From Cytobacillus purgationiresistens (lineage in GTDB: Bacteria > Bacillota > Bacilli > Bacillales > Cytobacillaceae), in NCBI RefSeq assembly GCF_030813235.1, contig NZ_JAUSUB010000001.1, forward strand, positions 310,001 through 374,000: a DNA stretch of 64,000 bases, given 5' to 3'. Of this stretch, positions 52,211 to 60,808 are shown piece by piece; position 1 is the first letter of the stretch, and every line of letters begins with the position of its first letter. Made by a program: the position numbers and the translations under genes. The notes below the pieces were generated by a model. The model did not search any database. It worked only from the letters and a program-made list of their open reading frames with translations, and had not been told where the DNA came from.

Positions 52211-52572
52211 TAAGCAAGAAATCGTTTATACAGATAATACTCAAGCAATTCATTTACTTTGTTACGGATTCTTGGATTAAAATAATTATGCTGTTCCTCG
52301 TACCCTTTATAGATGAATAAATAATTTGTGAAATCTTTGTCTCTACTTATCTCATGTACTGTCATATGACCACTTCTCATTTTTTCTTTCACAATCTTTA
52401 AATCATGTCTTACAGCTTTAATGGTCTCTTCCATTAAATTAAGATAAGGCGTGTTTAATTTTAAATGTGCTTTTTCGATTATTTGTCTATCACGTTCTAA
52501 TATGACAACAACCATAGGTAAATACATTGCTTGCTCTATAATATCTCGATCAATTTCAGGTATCCTGGTCAT
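52210..52572 (-). CDS. uncharacterised partner of YolD-like protein
   Basis: A 120-aa helical, charged protein: IPEIDRDIIEQAMYLPMVVV, HDLKIVKEKMRSGH and FIYKGYEEQHNYFNPRIRNK. Small proteins of this pattern occur next to YolD-family genes in Bacillus and in prophage-like regions, but I know no function. It starts four bases after the yolD-like stop, so the two are cotranscribed. Confidence 0.6.
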   Translation of the reverse strand: MTRIPEIDRDIIEQAMYLPMVVVILERDRQIIEKAHLKLNTPYLNLMEETIKAVRHDLKIVKEKMRSGHMTVHEISRDKDFTNYLFIYKGYEEQHNYFNPRIRNKVNELLEYYLYKRFLA

Positions 52573-52576
52573 GTTA

Positions 52577-52912
52577 TTAATCTCTTTCTACATTGGTTAT
52601 ATCATCAATATTAATGCGATTATTTGAGTCGCTTTCAAAAATTATGTATTTCATTAGATAGTCAACTTTATTAACGATGCCAGTAATTTTATAGAACTGG
52701 CCACTTCTCCAAATGGTGATAATTACCGGCAGTGTATAGTAAAGTGAATCTATTATGAGTATACCCATTTGCTCTTGTGCATGTTCATCAATCATAGGTT
52801 TTTCTTGTTTTTTATCCTCACTGTAAAAGTTATTGAGTATAGTTTTTTGTTCCGTCATAAAAAATGCAGGCTGCCATTTTATAAGGCCTCGATCTTCATA
52901 CCTACCTTCCAC
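52577..52912 (-). CDS. YolD-like family protein
   Basis: A 111-aa YolD-like protein: DRGLIKWQPAFFMTEQKTIL at the N-terminus, then the beta-rich IIDSLYYTLPVIITIWRSGQ, GIVNKVDYLMKYI and the final IDDITNVE. YolD proteins accompany Y-family polymerases (YqjW/UvrX) in Bacillus, but no polymerase is here. The GTG start at 52912 lacks a clear ribosome binding site. Confidence 0.75.
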   Translation of the reverse strand: MEGRYEDRGLIKWQPAFFMTEQKTILNNFYSEDKKQEKPMIDEHAQEQMGILIIDSLYYTLPVIITIWRSGQFYKITGIVNKVDYLMKYIIFESDSNNRINIDDITNVERD

Positions 52913-52988
52913 TCATTTATTAAAAGTATATAAGAACATACGTTTGTTTTCAAATGCTAATAATTGACTTTTGATATTAATCTAATGT

Positions 52989-53043
52989 TTTAATGCAACA
53001 AATGTTGTATAAGATATATATTTAATAAAACAATTGTTGTGTT
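52989..53043. promoter_or_regulatory. palindromic operators between YolD and HTH genes
   Basis: TTTAATGCAACAAATGTTGT (52989-53008) and ACAATTGTTGT (53030-53040) are related palindromes in the divergent promoter region. A third copy, AATGCAACAAATATTGTATT, lies inside the HTH gene at 53281-53300. Confidence 0.55.
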
Positions 53044-53061
53044 GGAAAGGAGTAATATTTG

Positions 53062-53373
53062 ATGAAAATGTATGGAGTCAATGAGGTTTTCGCAGTTTTA
53101 AAAGATAATAAAATTACGACTAACATAGAATCAGTGCGCAGATGGCTACGAGAGGGAGCTTTGGAAGGGGAGGCATCTAATTCTCGTAAGGAAGGATGGA
53201 AAATCAGTGAAGAGGCTTTACAGCGATTCTTAGAACTTCGATTACCTACTAACAAAATGAATGAAGAAAAAGAATCTATTAATGCAACAAATATTGTATT
53301 AATAAAAGAACAAGCCAGAAAAGAGATGTGGTTTGAAGTAACTGAAAAGAACGTATGGGAAGGTCATAATTAA
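53062..53373 (+). CDS. small helix-turn-helix DNA-binding protein
   Basis: A 103-aa protein with a MerR/excisionase-like winged helix: YGVNEVFAVLKDNKITTNIE, SVRRWLREGALEGEASNSRK and WKISEEALQRFLELR. ATG 53062 follows AAAGGAG; an adjacent in-frame TTG at 53059 is less likely. It may control itself and the divergent yolD pair through the nearby palindromes. Confidence 0.7.
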   Translation: MKMYGVNEVFAVLKDNKITTNIESVRRWLREGALEGEASNSRKEGWKISEEALQRFLELRLPTNKMNEEKESINATNIVLIKEQARKEMWFEVTEKNVWEGHN

Positions 53374-53670
53374 ATACAGTCACAGCGATTAATTGTTCTG
53401 TATCACTTTCTTCTAAAATTTGTGCAGTCGTATATTCCGTAATTTTTAGATCCTCAGCATCATTTGAATCTAATGTGAATGCACTCATTTCATTCGAAAC
53501 ATTGATATGATCTAAAGATATATCAGAAACTCCATTTACTGCATCTTGATATGATTCCTCAAATGATTTTTCTTCGTAGTATTTGAATTCTGATCAGAAA
53601 CTTTTATTGTGGTAAAGCCAGATAAAATTACACTAACTAATAAAACTAGTCCTACTAAACTCTTTTTCAT
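53374..53670 (-). pseudogene. frameshifted exported-protein gene
   Basis: ATG 53670 after GGGGG starts a signal peptide (MKKSLVGLVLLVSVILSGFT). That frame ends early at a stop near 53536. The next frame continues YYEEKSFEESYQDAVNGVSD, MSAFTLDSNDAEDLKITEYT and EESDTEQLIAVTVFNYD, which looks like one protein. The shift is at about 53575-53590. The 3' end is lost where the HTH gene ends. Family unknown. Confidence 0.6.
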
Positions 53671-53800
53671 AAAATATCCCCCTTTTCCACCTTTTACAAT
53701 TGTGAGAATTTTTTGTAAAATATTATCATAATTTAATTTATCATGAAAATAAAGGAAAAGTAAATACTTTTTACTACTTTTCAGGAAGGGTGTTCCAATT

Positions 53801-53914
53801 ATGAAAAAAAATGATAACAAGAATGATCTCTTTGATAGAGCTCTTTTTGGAAGTCCTGGAATAATGCTAATTATTATCATAGCAATAATTATAGGTAGTT
53901 ATATATTTAAATAG
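53801..53914 (+). CDS. 37-aa single-span membrane peptide
   Basis: ATG 53801 follows AGGAAGGGTG by ten bases. The peptide has a charged N-terminus (KKNDNKNDLFDRALFGSPG) and one membrane helix (IMLIIIIAIIIGSYIF). The layout is that of a small membrane protein. No family recognised. Confidence 0.5.
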   Translation: MKKNDNKNDLFDRALFGSPGIMLIIIIAIIIGSYIFK

Positions 53915-53931
53915 ACTCTGTGGGAAAGCCC

Positions 53932-53985
53932 TTTCCTTACTTAGGGGGAGAACCAGCGTAGCTGACACCATCCGCAATAAGGAAA
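53932..53985. repeat. nested inverted repeat
   Basis: TTTCCTTA (53932-53939) pairs with TAAGGAAA (53978-53985), and CAGC-GTA-GCTG lies inside. It could fold as a small structured RNA; role unknown. Confidence 0.35.
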
Positions 53986-54032
53986 TGTCAAGGTGAAAAT
54001 TAGTAGTTTAAGTTAAATACTTCCAACACAAA

Positions 54033-54060
54033 TACCCCCGTCCTGTTTTGGATGGGGGTA
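54033..54060. terminator. hairpin after the DUF899 gene
   Basis: TACCCCCGTCC pairs with GGATGGGGGTA (one G-T pair) around TGTTTT. The stem is strong but U-runs are weak on both sides. Confidence 0.5.
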
Positions 54061-54132
54061 AAATAAAGTTATATTCCACAATTGCGCCTCGATTCCGGAA
54101 CAGTCATTTCTGATATTAGCTGGTATTGCGAT

Positions 54133-54900
54133 TCAATCCTCGAAATTAGGAACTGCACCGCGAGGGTTGCCTGTACGACCTTTCGGTTCCTCCCAATCTT
54201 CTTGCCGGCCGAGTGCCGTCTCATCGAGGAAGTAGTACGAGCCACCAACCTGCTCAAGTCCACGAGCATAAACAGAGTAGGTGTGAAAGACCCTATCGCC
54301 GTCACGCAGAAAGCAGCTTCGGCCGGGCCCCTCTATTGGTTGCTTACCCTTCACGTAAACGGACGTGCCCGCCTGTTCGTGTTCAGTCTTGGTACGGTAA
54401 TTGTACACGACAGGAGTGAATGATTCGTCCAGCGTGACGTGAAAGTCGTAGTTGAAGTCACTGCCGTACGAGGAGTACCAGGGGAAGCTCCAGCCCTTGA
54501 GAGCTTTGTATGCATCGATCTTGGGCAGCGGCGCACGGGAAATATAGACAAAAGATGTGTCACGGGCATACAGGTTCTTGAGGTGGTTGTTCGAAATTTC
54601 ATCGGCTCCGGCCGAGCAGCTCGGGCAGCCCTGTTCCCAGCTAGGATGGAACATAAAGTGGCCGACGATAAGCTGACGGCGACCATCGAACAGGTCAATT
54701 AAACTTACCTTACCATTCGAGCCCTCGAAAACGTAATCCTTGTTAATCTCGACCATCGGCAGTCGGCGGCGTTCAGCATTCAGTGCGTCACGCGCACGGG
54801 TGGCTTCTTTCTCTTTGGCAAGAAGTTCTTTGCGAGCCACAAGCCATTCGTCACGAGACACAATTTTTGGTAATTGGTTATTATTTATTGCTTTTTTCAT
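54133..54900 (-). CDS. DUF899 family thioredoxin-like protein
   Basis: A 255-aa protein of the DUF899 family (thioredoxin-like fold). Landmarks: EWLVARKELLAKEKEATRAR, the YVFEG..G..SL.DLFDGRRQLIVGHFMF core, CPSCSAGADE (redox CxxC), FPWYSSYGSDFNYDF and FHTYSVYARGLE. AGGAGGAG precedes the ATG. The base composition is visibly GC-richer than the surroundings (many GCC, CGC, GTC codons), which suggests transfer from a higher-GC donor. Function unknown. Confidence 0.88.
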   Translation of the reverse strand: MKKAINNNQLPKIVSRDEWLVARKELLAKEKEATRARDALNAERRRLPMVEINKDYVFEGSNGKVSLIDLFDGRRQLIVGHFMFHPSWEQGCPSCSAGADEISNNHLKNLYARDTSFVYISRAPLPKIDAYKALKGWSFPWYSSYGSDFNYDFHVTLDESFTPVVYNYRTKTEHEQAGTSVYVKGKQPIEGPGRSCFLRDGDRVFHTYSVYARGLEQVGGSYYFLDETALGRQEDWEEPKGRTGNPRGAVPNFED

Positions 54901-55056
54901 GTATTCTCCTCCTATCTTATGTTTTCTTAAGTTTATCAGATACGACTAGCAATAATCTATTCTCGATTGCTCAAAAGCCCAATTCAAAAAAGAACAGGCG
55001 CAATAATTCCACTATTGCGCATCGTTTGCTTAATAATCTATTTACCCTTTCTATTA

Positions 55057-55196
55057 GGGGTACCGCCACATGCCCATCAAGTTCATATTTTTATATCCCC
55101 CAAAGTGAAAAAATCTGAGCTTTGTTTAGCTAATAACTAAAATTTTCATTTTGGGGGCATTTATTTTCTTAGCTTGATGGCTATGGGGTACCGCCC
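55057..55196. mobile_element. MITE-like element of about 140 bp
   Basis: The ends form an imperfect inverted repeat: CCACATGCCCATCAAG (left) against the complement of CTTGATGGCTATGGGG (right), 13 of 16. Further in, CCCCCAAAGTGAAAA pairs with TTTTCATTTTGGGGG, 14 of 15. There is no coding capacity. A deleted relative lies at 50132-50182. No clear target duplication was seen. Confidence 0.55.
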
Positions 55197-55312
55197 AACA
55201 TTTTAACGAAAATATACGCAAAGCCCTGAATTGCGTCCGACTTGGCGTTTCTCCTTACTCTAAGCTCAAACGACACGATCACCCGACAAATTGAATTAGA
55301 CTGACTCGTAAA

Positions 55313-55363
55313 AAAAGCAGTGACGGACTAGGAACTCGAAAGACCTAGACTGCCGCTGCTTTT
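55313..55363 (-). terminator. terminator of the DHFR-like gene
   Basis: AAAAGCAG/CTGCTTTT, CGG/CCG and CTAGG/CCTAG form a long interrupted stem. On the minus strand a T-run follows. The rest of 54901-55410 is covered by the MITE-like element. Confidence 0.8.
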
Positions 55364-55410
55364 ATTGTGCTAACGTAATCCGTTAGCGTAATCTACTTTA
55401 GGAGACAAGG

Positions 55411-55986
55411 TCATCTAACCGTCTGGTAAACGAGGCCTATGGCTCCAGAATCAAATGTCTTGTTTTCGATAAGTTTAAGATTGATCTTCTCCCTGAGACC
55501 TTGGAATAACGGCAACCCGCTGCCGATCAGGACGGGAGAAACCGTAATTTTATACTCATCTATTAAATCAAGCTGCATAAGGTAGTGTGCGAACCTAGGA
55601 CTGCCGAGGATGACCATATCCTTGCCTGACTGCTGTTTGAGGTTCTTGAACTCTTCCTCGACATCTTCTTTCACCAGTCTGGAATTGTTCCATTCGACTT
55701 TCTCCAGCGTCGTGGAAAAAACGATTTTGGCTGTCTTTTCGATCCACTCGGCATGATTCCGTTCATGCTGCGAAGCTGATGGGTTCGAAGGCACAGATGG
55801 CCAGTAACTGTGCATCATCTGATAAGTCCCACGTCCCCAAATGACAGTGTCGGCAGTACTCAGAATTTCTTTCGCGTGTTTCTCCAAATCAGCATCGTAG
55901 GAAACCCAGCCAATGTCCATTTCACCGTTCGGCCCTTCTACAAAACCGTCAAGCGATGCGTGCAGAAATAGAACGAGTTTTCTCAT
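55411..55986 (-). CDS. dihydrofolate reductase-like (RibD C-terminal) family protein
   Basis: A 191-aa protein of the DHFR/RibD_C fold. It opens with RKLVLFLHASLDGFVEGPNGE, then DTVIWGRGTYQMM, GKDMVILGSPRFAHYLMQLDLIDEY and SPVLIGSGLPLF. The frame extends to 56007, but AAAGGAG is eight bases before ATG 55986. These proteins (YyaP/YwjB-like) are not true DHFRs; the reaction is unknown. Confidence 0.88.
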   Translation of the reverse strand: MRKLVLFLHASLDGFVEGPNGEMDIGWVSYDADLEKHAKEILSTADTVIWGRGTYQMMHSYWPSVPSNPSASQHERNHAEWIEKTAKIVFSTTLEKVEWNNSRLVKEDVEEEFKNLKQQSGKDMVILGSPRFAHYLMQLDLIDEYKITVSPVLIGSGLPLFQGLREKINLKLIENKTFDSGAIGLVYQTVR

Positions 55987-56108
55987 TTTCAGTTCTCCTT
56001 TGTTCATGAGGGATATCTACATTATACATTAACTACATTTTAGCATAATTCAACTTGGGTTGTTTCTTATGGATGCTAATCTAAACTGCCGTTCGTAATC
56101 CCGCACAT

Positions 56109-56388
56109 ATGACCGCTAAAGTAATTCAAGATTCGGAGGCTTTGCTGATGAGAGAGATTACCAGGATTTCGAAACAGGGCGAGCAGACGATTCAGGACTT
56201 CATTCACGCTCTCACCCCCCACGAAGATTGAATCCTAAGACACTAGTTGGTTTGAAACGGGCGACCACCAAGAGGAAGAAGTTGTATTTCGAATTGAAGA
56301 TGTGGCTACTCCAACATTAACACGATACCGGGAAGCCAGGCAAAAAGTGATAGAATTGAAACCGGCTACTCCCTCATGCTGGAACTAA
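56109..56388 (+). pseudogene. decayed coding remnants of unknown family
   Basis: Two coherent open segments lie in a row in different frames. 56109-56231 reads MTAKVIQDSEALLMREITRI then QGEQTIQDFIHALTPHED. 56242-56388 reads TSWFETGDHQEEEVVFRIED then TRYREARQKVIELK. Neither has a good ribosome binding site, and codon use is somewhat GC-richer than the surroundings. They may be one broken gene. 56008-56108 and 56389-56645 show nothing. Confidence 0.35.
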
Positions 56389-56649
56389 CAAGCATCACGT
56401 ATCAGACATGTATGGAGATATTCCAATGTCCTATGTAAGCTCTTGTCAATGAAATTAAAATTTATTTACAAAATTAAGTATTACTTAAAAAAACAGAGTA
56501 TTATTGTGGATAACAGTGATTTCGTAATGAAAATCGCTGAATTTGTATGAATATGATTGATTTCGAACATATTTCTTACTTGTAAGGGATTTACAAAGAT
56601 TACAATGCAGGCGTAGAATATTCTACATAAATCACAAACTAAATAACGG

Positions 56650-56772
56650 CCAAATCTCAGTAATTGAGAACGGAGGACCCATTATTTTGGGGTTAATTCT
56701 GCATTTGCAGAAGGGATGAAAGACTCTTTCGCCATCCTACCCGTCAGCTAACTTCGTCGGCTAAAGCGAAGG
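56650..56772 (+). ncRNA. c-di-AMP (ydaO/yuaA) riboswitch
   Basis: The segment has CCAAATCTCAG..GAGAACGGAGGACCC, TTTTGGGGTTAATTC, a GGGATG..CATCC stem, then ACCCGTCAGCTAACTTCGTC, features I recognise from the ydaO/yuaA class. In B. subtilis this class controls ktrAB. High c-di-AMP should stop transcription and reduce potassium uptake. It lies about 300 bases before ktrB. Confidence 0.85.
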
Positions 56773-56806
56773 AGGTCATAAGACCGCCTTATTTCAGGGG
56801 GCTTTT
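56769..56806 (+). terminator. riboswitch expression-platform terminator
   Basis: GCCTTATTTCAGGGGGC plus TTTTTT can form a terminator. The overlapping AAGGAGGTC/GACCGCCTT hairpin is the competing structure. Downstream leader 56807-57070 shows no ORF. Confidence 0.65.
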
Positions 56807-57070
56807 TTGTTGTGGATGAAACAAATTAGCAGCCAGTTATAAGGGGCTTTTTCTTTTATCTAAACGGCAAGGTTGCTTGCAAGACAGAATAAAAAAGAGA
56901 GCGTATTAGCTTGCTAGGCGCTACGTTTATCGAGGAGAACTTTTTAAAATTACTTGTAAATTGTCATAGGTACGCTTGGAATCCTTAATTGATCGAGAAT
57001 AGCTCATTACGGGTTAAAGTTACAAGGTTTTTTTCAAATATTAAACTGAAGGTCAAATATTTAGCTCAAT

Positions 57071-58444
57071 TTGTTAAAAATCGACTTTAGTCAATTAGGA
57101 GATAACCATAAAAAAACAAAAGATTATCTTGATCCTCCAAAAATTCTTGTATTGGGCTTTGCTGCTGTCATTCTGATAGGAGCTTTATTATTGACTCTTC
57201 CGATTTCTACAGAGGATGGAAATGGTCTCTCGTTTTTAGATGCTTTATTTACAGCCACATCTGCTACATGTGTTACAGGGCTTGTCGTTGTTGATACTGG
57301 TGACACATTTTCCATGTTTGGTGAGTTGGTTATTATATCACTCATTCAAATCGGTGGACTGGGATTTATGACATTTGCGACTTTTTTATTTTTACTGTTA
57401 GGTAAAAAAATCTCATTAAAAGAAAGGCTGCTGCTAAAGGAGGCATTCAATAATTTCTCTCTTGCAGGCATTGTAAAATTAGTGAAAAGAATATTAATAT
57501 TCACTGCAGTGATTGAGATTCTTGGCGGCACCATTTTAGCGATTCGTTTTTCGTTCGATATGCCAGTTGGGAAAGCCATCTATTTTGGTTTTTTCCACGC
57601 TATATCCAACTTCAATAATGCGGGCTTTGATCTAATGGGAGAATTCAGGAGTCTAACCCCTTATGTCGAAGATCCAATTGTTGTTTTAACCATTTGTTCT
57701 CTTATCATATTGGGTGGAATAGGTTTTATTGTTATGAATGAGCTTTTTGAATACCGCAAAACAAGACGGTTATCTGTGCATACCAAAATCGTTTTGATTA
57801 CAACCCTCATTTTAACAGTAGGGGGAACTATCTTAATCTTGCTATTTGAATATGGGAATGATCAAACGTTAGGTCCTTTATCTAATACTGGCAAATTTTT
57901 AGGAGCATTATTTCAGGGGGTCACTCCAAGAACTGCCGGTTCAAATACTTTGCCAATTGCAGATTTAACACATTCAACTTTATTCCTGACAATTTTCCTT
58001 ATGTTTATCGGAGCTGGTTCAGGATCAACAGCTGGAGGAATTAAAATTACTACCTTCGCTGTTTTAATCGCAACCGTCTGGGCCCAATTTAAAGGAAATG
58101 AAGATGTTGTTTTATTTAGACGCCGAGTTCCCATTGAAACGATATTAAAAGCACTTACTGTTGTTATGAGTGGGTTATTAATTGTTATAATCATTACCTT
58201 TTTGCTGAGCATTACAGAAAAGGGACATGACTTTATTGTGTATCTCTTTGAAGCAACTTCTGCGTTTGGTACTGTCGGTCTATCCATGGGGTTAACACCA
58301 GAGCTCTCTCCCATTGGACGTGTACTTATTATTTTCACAATGTTTGCAGGAAGACTAGGTCCTTTAACCATTGGCTTTGCCATTACGAAAAGACGTAAAA
58401 AGGAAGCTTTCCATCATCCAAAAGGAAATATAATGATTGGTTAA
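57071..58444 (+). CDS. ktrB: potassium uptake channel subunit KtrB
   Basis: A 457-aa TrkH/KtrB-type membrane subunit with four MPM repeats. Filter-region segments are TSATCVTGL, NFNNAGFDLMG, GVTPRTAGSN and TSAFGTVGLSMGL; a gating loop (GAGSGSTAGGIKITT) lies in the third repeat. The only usable start is TTG 57071; its upstream sequence is weak (AAGGTC, 16 bases away). A better ribosome binding site, AGGAG at 57096-57100, has no in-frame start after it. It pairs with KtrA. The product could equally be KtrD. Confidence 0.88.
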   Translation: MLKIDFSQLGDNHKKTKDYLDPPKILVLGFAAVILIGALLLTLPISTEDGNGLSFLDALFTATSATCVTGLVVVDTGDTFSMFGELVIISLIQIGGLGFMTFATFLFLLLGKKISLKERLLLKEAFNNFSLAGIVKLVKRILIFTAVIEILGGTILAIRFSFDMPVGKAIYFGFFHAISNFNNAGFDLMGEFRSLTPYVEDPIVVLTICSLIILGGIGFIVMNELFEYRKTRRLSVHTKIVLITTLILTVGGTILILLFEYGNDQTLGPLSNTGKFLGALFQGVTPRTAGSNTLPIADLTHSTLFLTIFLMFIGAGSGSTAGGIKITTFAVLIATVWAQFKGNEDVVLFRRRVPIETILKALTVVMSGLLIVIIITFLLSITEKGHDFIVYLFEATSAFGTVGLSMGLTPELSPIGRVLIIFTMFAGRLGPLTIGFAITKRRKKEAFHHPKGNIMIG

Positions 58445-58471
58445 ATAAATAGGCAGGGAGTAGATTTAGAA

Positions 58472-59128
58472 ATGGTCATTAGACAATATGCAGTAATTGG
58501 TCTAGGAAGATTTGGAACAAGTATTGCGCGAAGATTACATGAGGCTGGGCAAGAGGTTCTGGGAATTGATGTGAATGAAGAACGAGTGGAAGCTGCTGAA
58601 TTATATGTGACACATGCAGTGGTGGCAGATACCACAGAAGAAAAAGCAATTTCATCCATAGGGATTCGCAATTTTGACTGTGTAATTGTAGCCATTGGGA
58701 ATGATATGCAAGCCAGCATATTAACCGTAATGCTTCTTAAAGACTTAGGTGTAAAAAAAATCATTGCTAAGGCTCTAGACAAACGGCATGGGCAGGTTTT
58801 AGACAAAATAGGCACTGATTTGATTATCTATCCTGAAAGAGATATGGGCGAACGGGTTGCCAATCAGCTATTATCACCTAATATGCTGAACTACATTGAG
58901 CTTTCAAAAGAATACAATATTGAGGAGATTATGATCCCTTCAAAAATGGCTGAAAAAAACCTACGGGAACTTGACATTCGTGCCAAATATAATGTAAGTG
59001 CCATTGCCGTTGTTAGAGAAGGTGATATCATCATATCTCCTTCTCCAGATCAGATTATTCATAAAGGAGATTTTTTAGTTATTATAGGAAACAGAGAGGA
59101 TATCGCCAAATTCTCAAGTATAGAATAA
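58472..59128 (+). CDS. ktrA: potassium uptake regulatory subunit KtrA
   Basis: A 218-aa RCK protein that forms the cytoplasmic gating ring of Ktr. RCK_N has GLGRFGTSIARRLHEAGQEVLGIDVNEERV and the DTTEEKAI and AIGNDMQAS nucleotide-site segments; RCK_C (about 140-218) can bind c-di-AMP in B. subtilis KtrA. Start ATG after AGGGAG. Order here is B then A, the reverse of B. subtilis ktrAB. Confidence 0.9.
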   Translation: MVIRQYAVIGLGRFGTSIARRLHEAGQEVLGIDVNEERVEAAELYVTHAVVADTTEEKAISSIGIRNFDCVIVAIGNDMQASILTVMLLKDLGVKKIIAKALDKRHGQVLDKIGTDLIIYPERDMGERVANQLLSPNMLNYIELSKEYNIEEIMIPSKMAEKNLRELDIRAKYNVSAIAVVREGDIIISPSPDQIIHKGDFLVIIGNREDIAKFSSIE

Positions 59129-59148
59129 CAGTCAATAGGCTAAACCCT

Positions 59149-59467
59149 TCGAGAGGTAGAAAACCAGATATACTTACACAAGCGATTAGAAAAGAAACTT
59201 CAATGGTTTAGAAGTATTTTTCATATCAATATAAACGATCGTGATAGTAAGCATGCAATCATTGCTGAAGGTGTTAGACGAATGGTGGAGATTGAGGAGG
59301 ATTATGTGATGTACATTTCAACTCAAACCTGGAGTCTTAAAGCGATAGGATTATATATTTGTGATGGATTTGAGTCTGAAACAACAGAATCAAACCCAGG
59401 AGCTACACCAATCAAACAACTGAAGCTTTGTCCCTTATACAACTCGGTTATCGTGACTAAGATGTAA
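59149..59467 (+). pseudogene. 5'-truncated GNAT-acetyltransferase-like remnant
   Basis: An open frame without a usable start until ATG 59282 runs LHKRLEKKLQWFRSIFHI, HAIIAEGVRRMVEIEEDYVM, then YISTQTWSLKAIGLYICDGF and ETTESNPGA. The TQTWS.KAI.LY..GF stretch is a GNAT C-terminal motif. The acetyl-CoA site is missing. Confidence 0.5.
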
Positions 59468-59469
59468 AA

Positions 59470-59515
59470 TAAAGTCTAATTTCTGCTTATCAAGTGGGAG
59501 ATTAGGCTTTTTTGG
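59470..59515 (+). terminator. terminator after the GNAT-like remnant
   Basis: AGTCTAAT pairs with ATTAGGCT (a wobble and a loop) and is followed by TTTTTTGG. Confidence 0.6.
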
Positions 59516-59660
59516 CATGCTTTAGGAGCAACTTTGTAGCTAATCATTATTATTTTGTTGAAAATAAAACATCTGGAATGGAAGTTGCTTACCATTACTT
59601 GAAAAGTATAGTAATATAAACTAAAGTGTATATTGAAAGTTACGGGTTAGGAGTAAAAAT

Positions 59661-60647
59661 GTGGAGAAAAATATTATATCTGCAATGGAAGTTGCGAAGT
59701 TAGCTAATGTATCACAATCAACGGTTTCAAGGGTTTTTACACCTGGAGCAAGTGTGTCAGAAAAAACAAGAAAAAAAGTACTTCAAGTTGCTGAAGAACT
59801 TAACTATCAACCTAATGCATTGGCTAGAGGACTAATTACAAAGAAAACCAATATGGTTGGTCTGGCTATGAAGGATATTCAAAATCCCTTTTATCATGAA
59901 GTATTGGGCATATTTACAAAAAAATTGAAAGCAATGGGATATTCTGTCCTTTTTGTATATACAGAAAATGAAGAAATTCAACAAGAAGAAATCAATCATT
60001 TTTTAGAATATAATGTAGAAGGAATCATAGTAACTGATGCACTTCTCTCCTCAAAGATCGTATCGAAGCTTAAGCATAATAGAATACCTGTAATCTTATT
60101 TAATAGAAATGATAAAAGTCTCCAGTGCCATTCTGTTAGCTGTGACAATATTGATGCAGCTGGCAGCATTGCAAAATATGTTTTTGAAAAAGGATATAAA
60201 GAGATTGTTTTTATTACTGGTAAAATAAATACGTCGACAAGCCAAGATCGGCAAAAAGGATTTGTTGACTTTTTAATCAGTAAGGGAATAGTTGTGACAA
60301 TTTTAGAAAGTGATTATACATATGAAAAATCCTTTGAATTAACAAAAAATTTAATACAATCTGGGTATAAGCCTGATGCTATTTTTGGTGCAAATGATAT
60401 TACAGCTTTAGGTGCACTAGATGCATTAAAGGACCGAAAAATTTCAGTACCTGATGAAACTATTGTAATAGGATTTGATAACATAAAAATGGCAGCATGG
60501 CCAAATTATTCACTGTCTACATGGGTACAGCCAGTAGAAGAGATGGTCGATGAAACCATTAATCTCTTGACCTTAAATTCAAATGATGACGAGCCTAAAG
60601 CTGTAAAAGTAAAGGGCCATTTTATTCATAGAAAAACAACTAAATAA
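59661..60647 (+). CDS. LacI family transcriptional regulator
   Basis: A 328-aa repressor. N-terminal HTH: AMEVAKLANVSQSTVSRVFT (residues ~8-27) with the hinge helix QPNALARGL. The periplasmic-binding-like core (about 60-325) has VGLAMKDIQNPFYHEVL, VILFNRND and GANDITALGALDAL. Start GTG 59661 after TAGGAG. Just downstream three CATACGTATG palindromes sit at the next operon's promoter, so it is probably that operon's repressor. Confidence 0.9.
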   Translation: MEKNIISAMEVAKLANVSQSTVSRVFTPGASVSEKTRKKVLQVAEELNYQPNALARGLITKKTNMVGLAMKDIQNPFYHEVLGIFTKKLKAMGYSVLFVYTENEEIQQEEINHFLEYNVEGIIVTDALLSSKIVSKLKHNRIPVILFNRNDKSLQCHSVSCDNIDAAGSIAKYVFEKGYKEIVFITGKINTSTSQDRQKGFVDFLISKGIVVTILESDYTYEKSFELTKNLIQSGYKPDAIFGANDITALGALDALKDRKISVPDETIVIGFDNIKMAAWPNYSLSTWVQPVEEMVDETINLLTLNSNDDEPKAVKVKGHFIHRKTTK

Positions 60648-60672
60648 AGTAGAACGAGATATTTTAACTGAA

Positions 60673-60707
60673 AAGGCGTATAAACTGGAAAATACGCCTT
60701 TTTTGCA
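60673..60707 (+). terminator. terminator of the LacI gene
   Basis: AAGGCGTAT and ATACGCCTT pair perfectly around an AT-rich loop, followed by T6. Confidence 0.85.
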
Positions 60708-60808
60708 ATCATAGTAAAAGGAAAATAAAATAAGGTTAAAAATCATCTGCCCAATAGGCCTTGAAAAGATCGAATATCAGAGCGAGTGGGAATAGTGAGA
60801 AAATTACA

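Noticed and set aside
57096..57105. KtrB starting after AGGAG at 57096
   Set aside because: No in-frame ATG, GTG or TTG follows at a usable distance, so TTG 57071 was kept despite its weak site.
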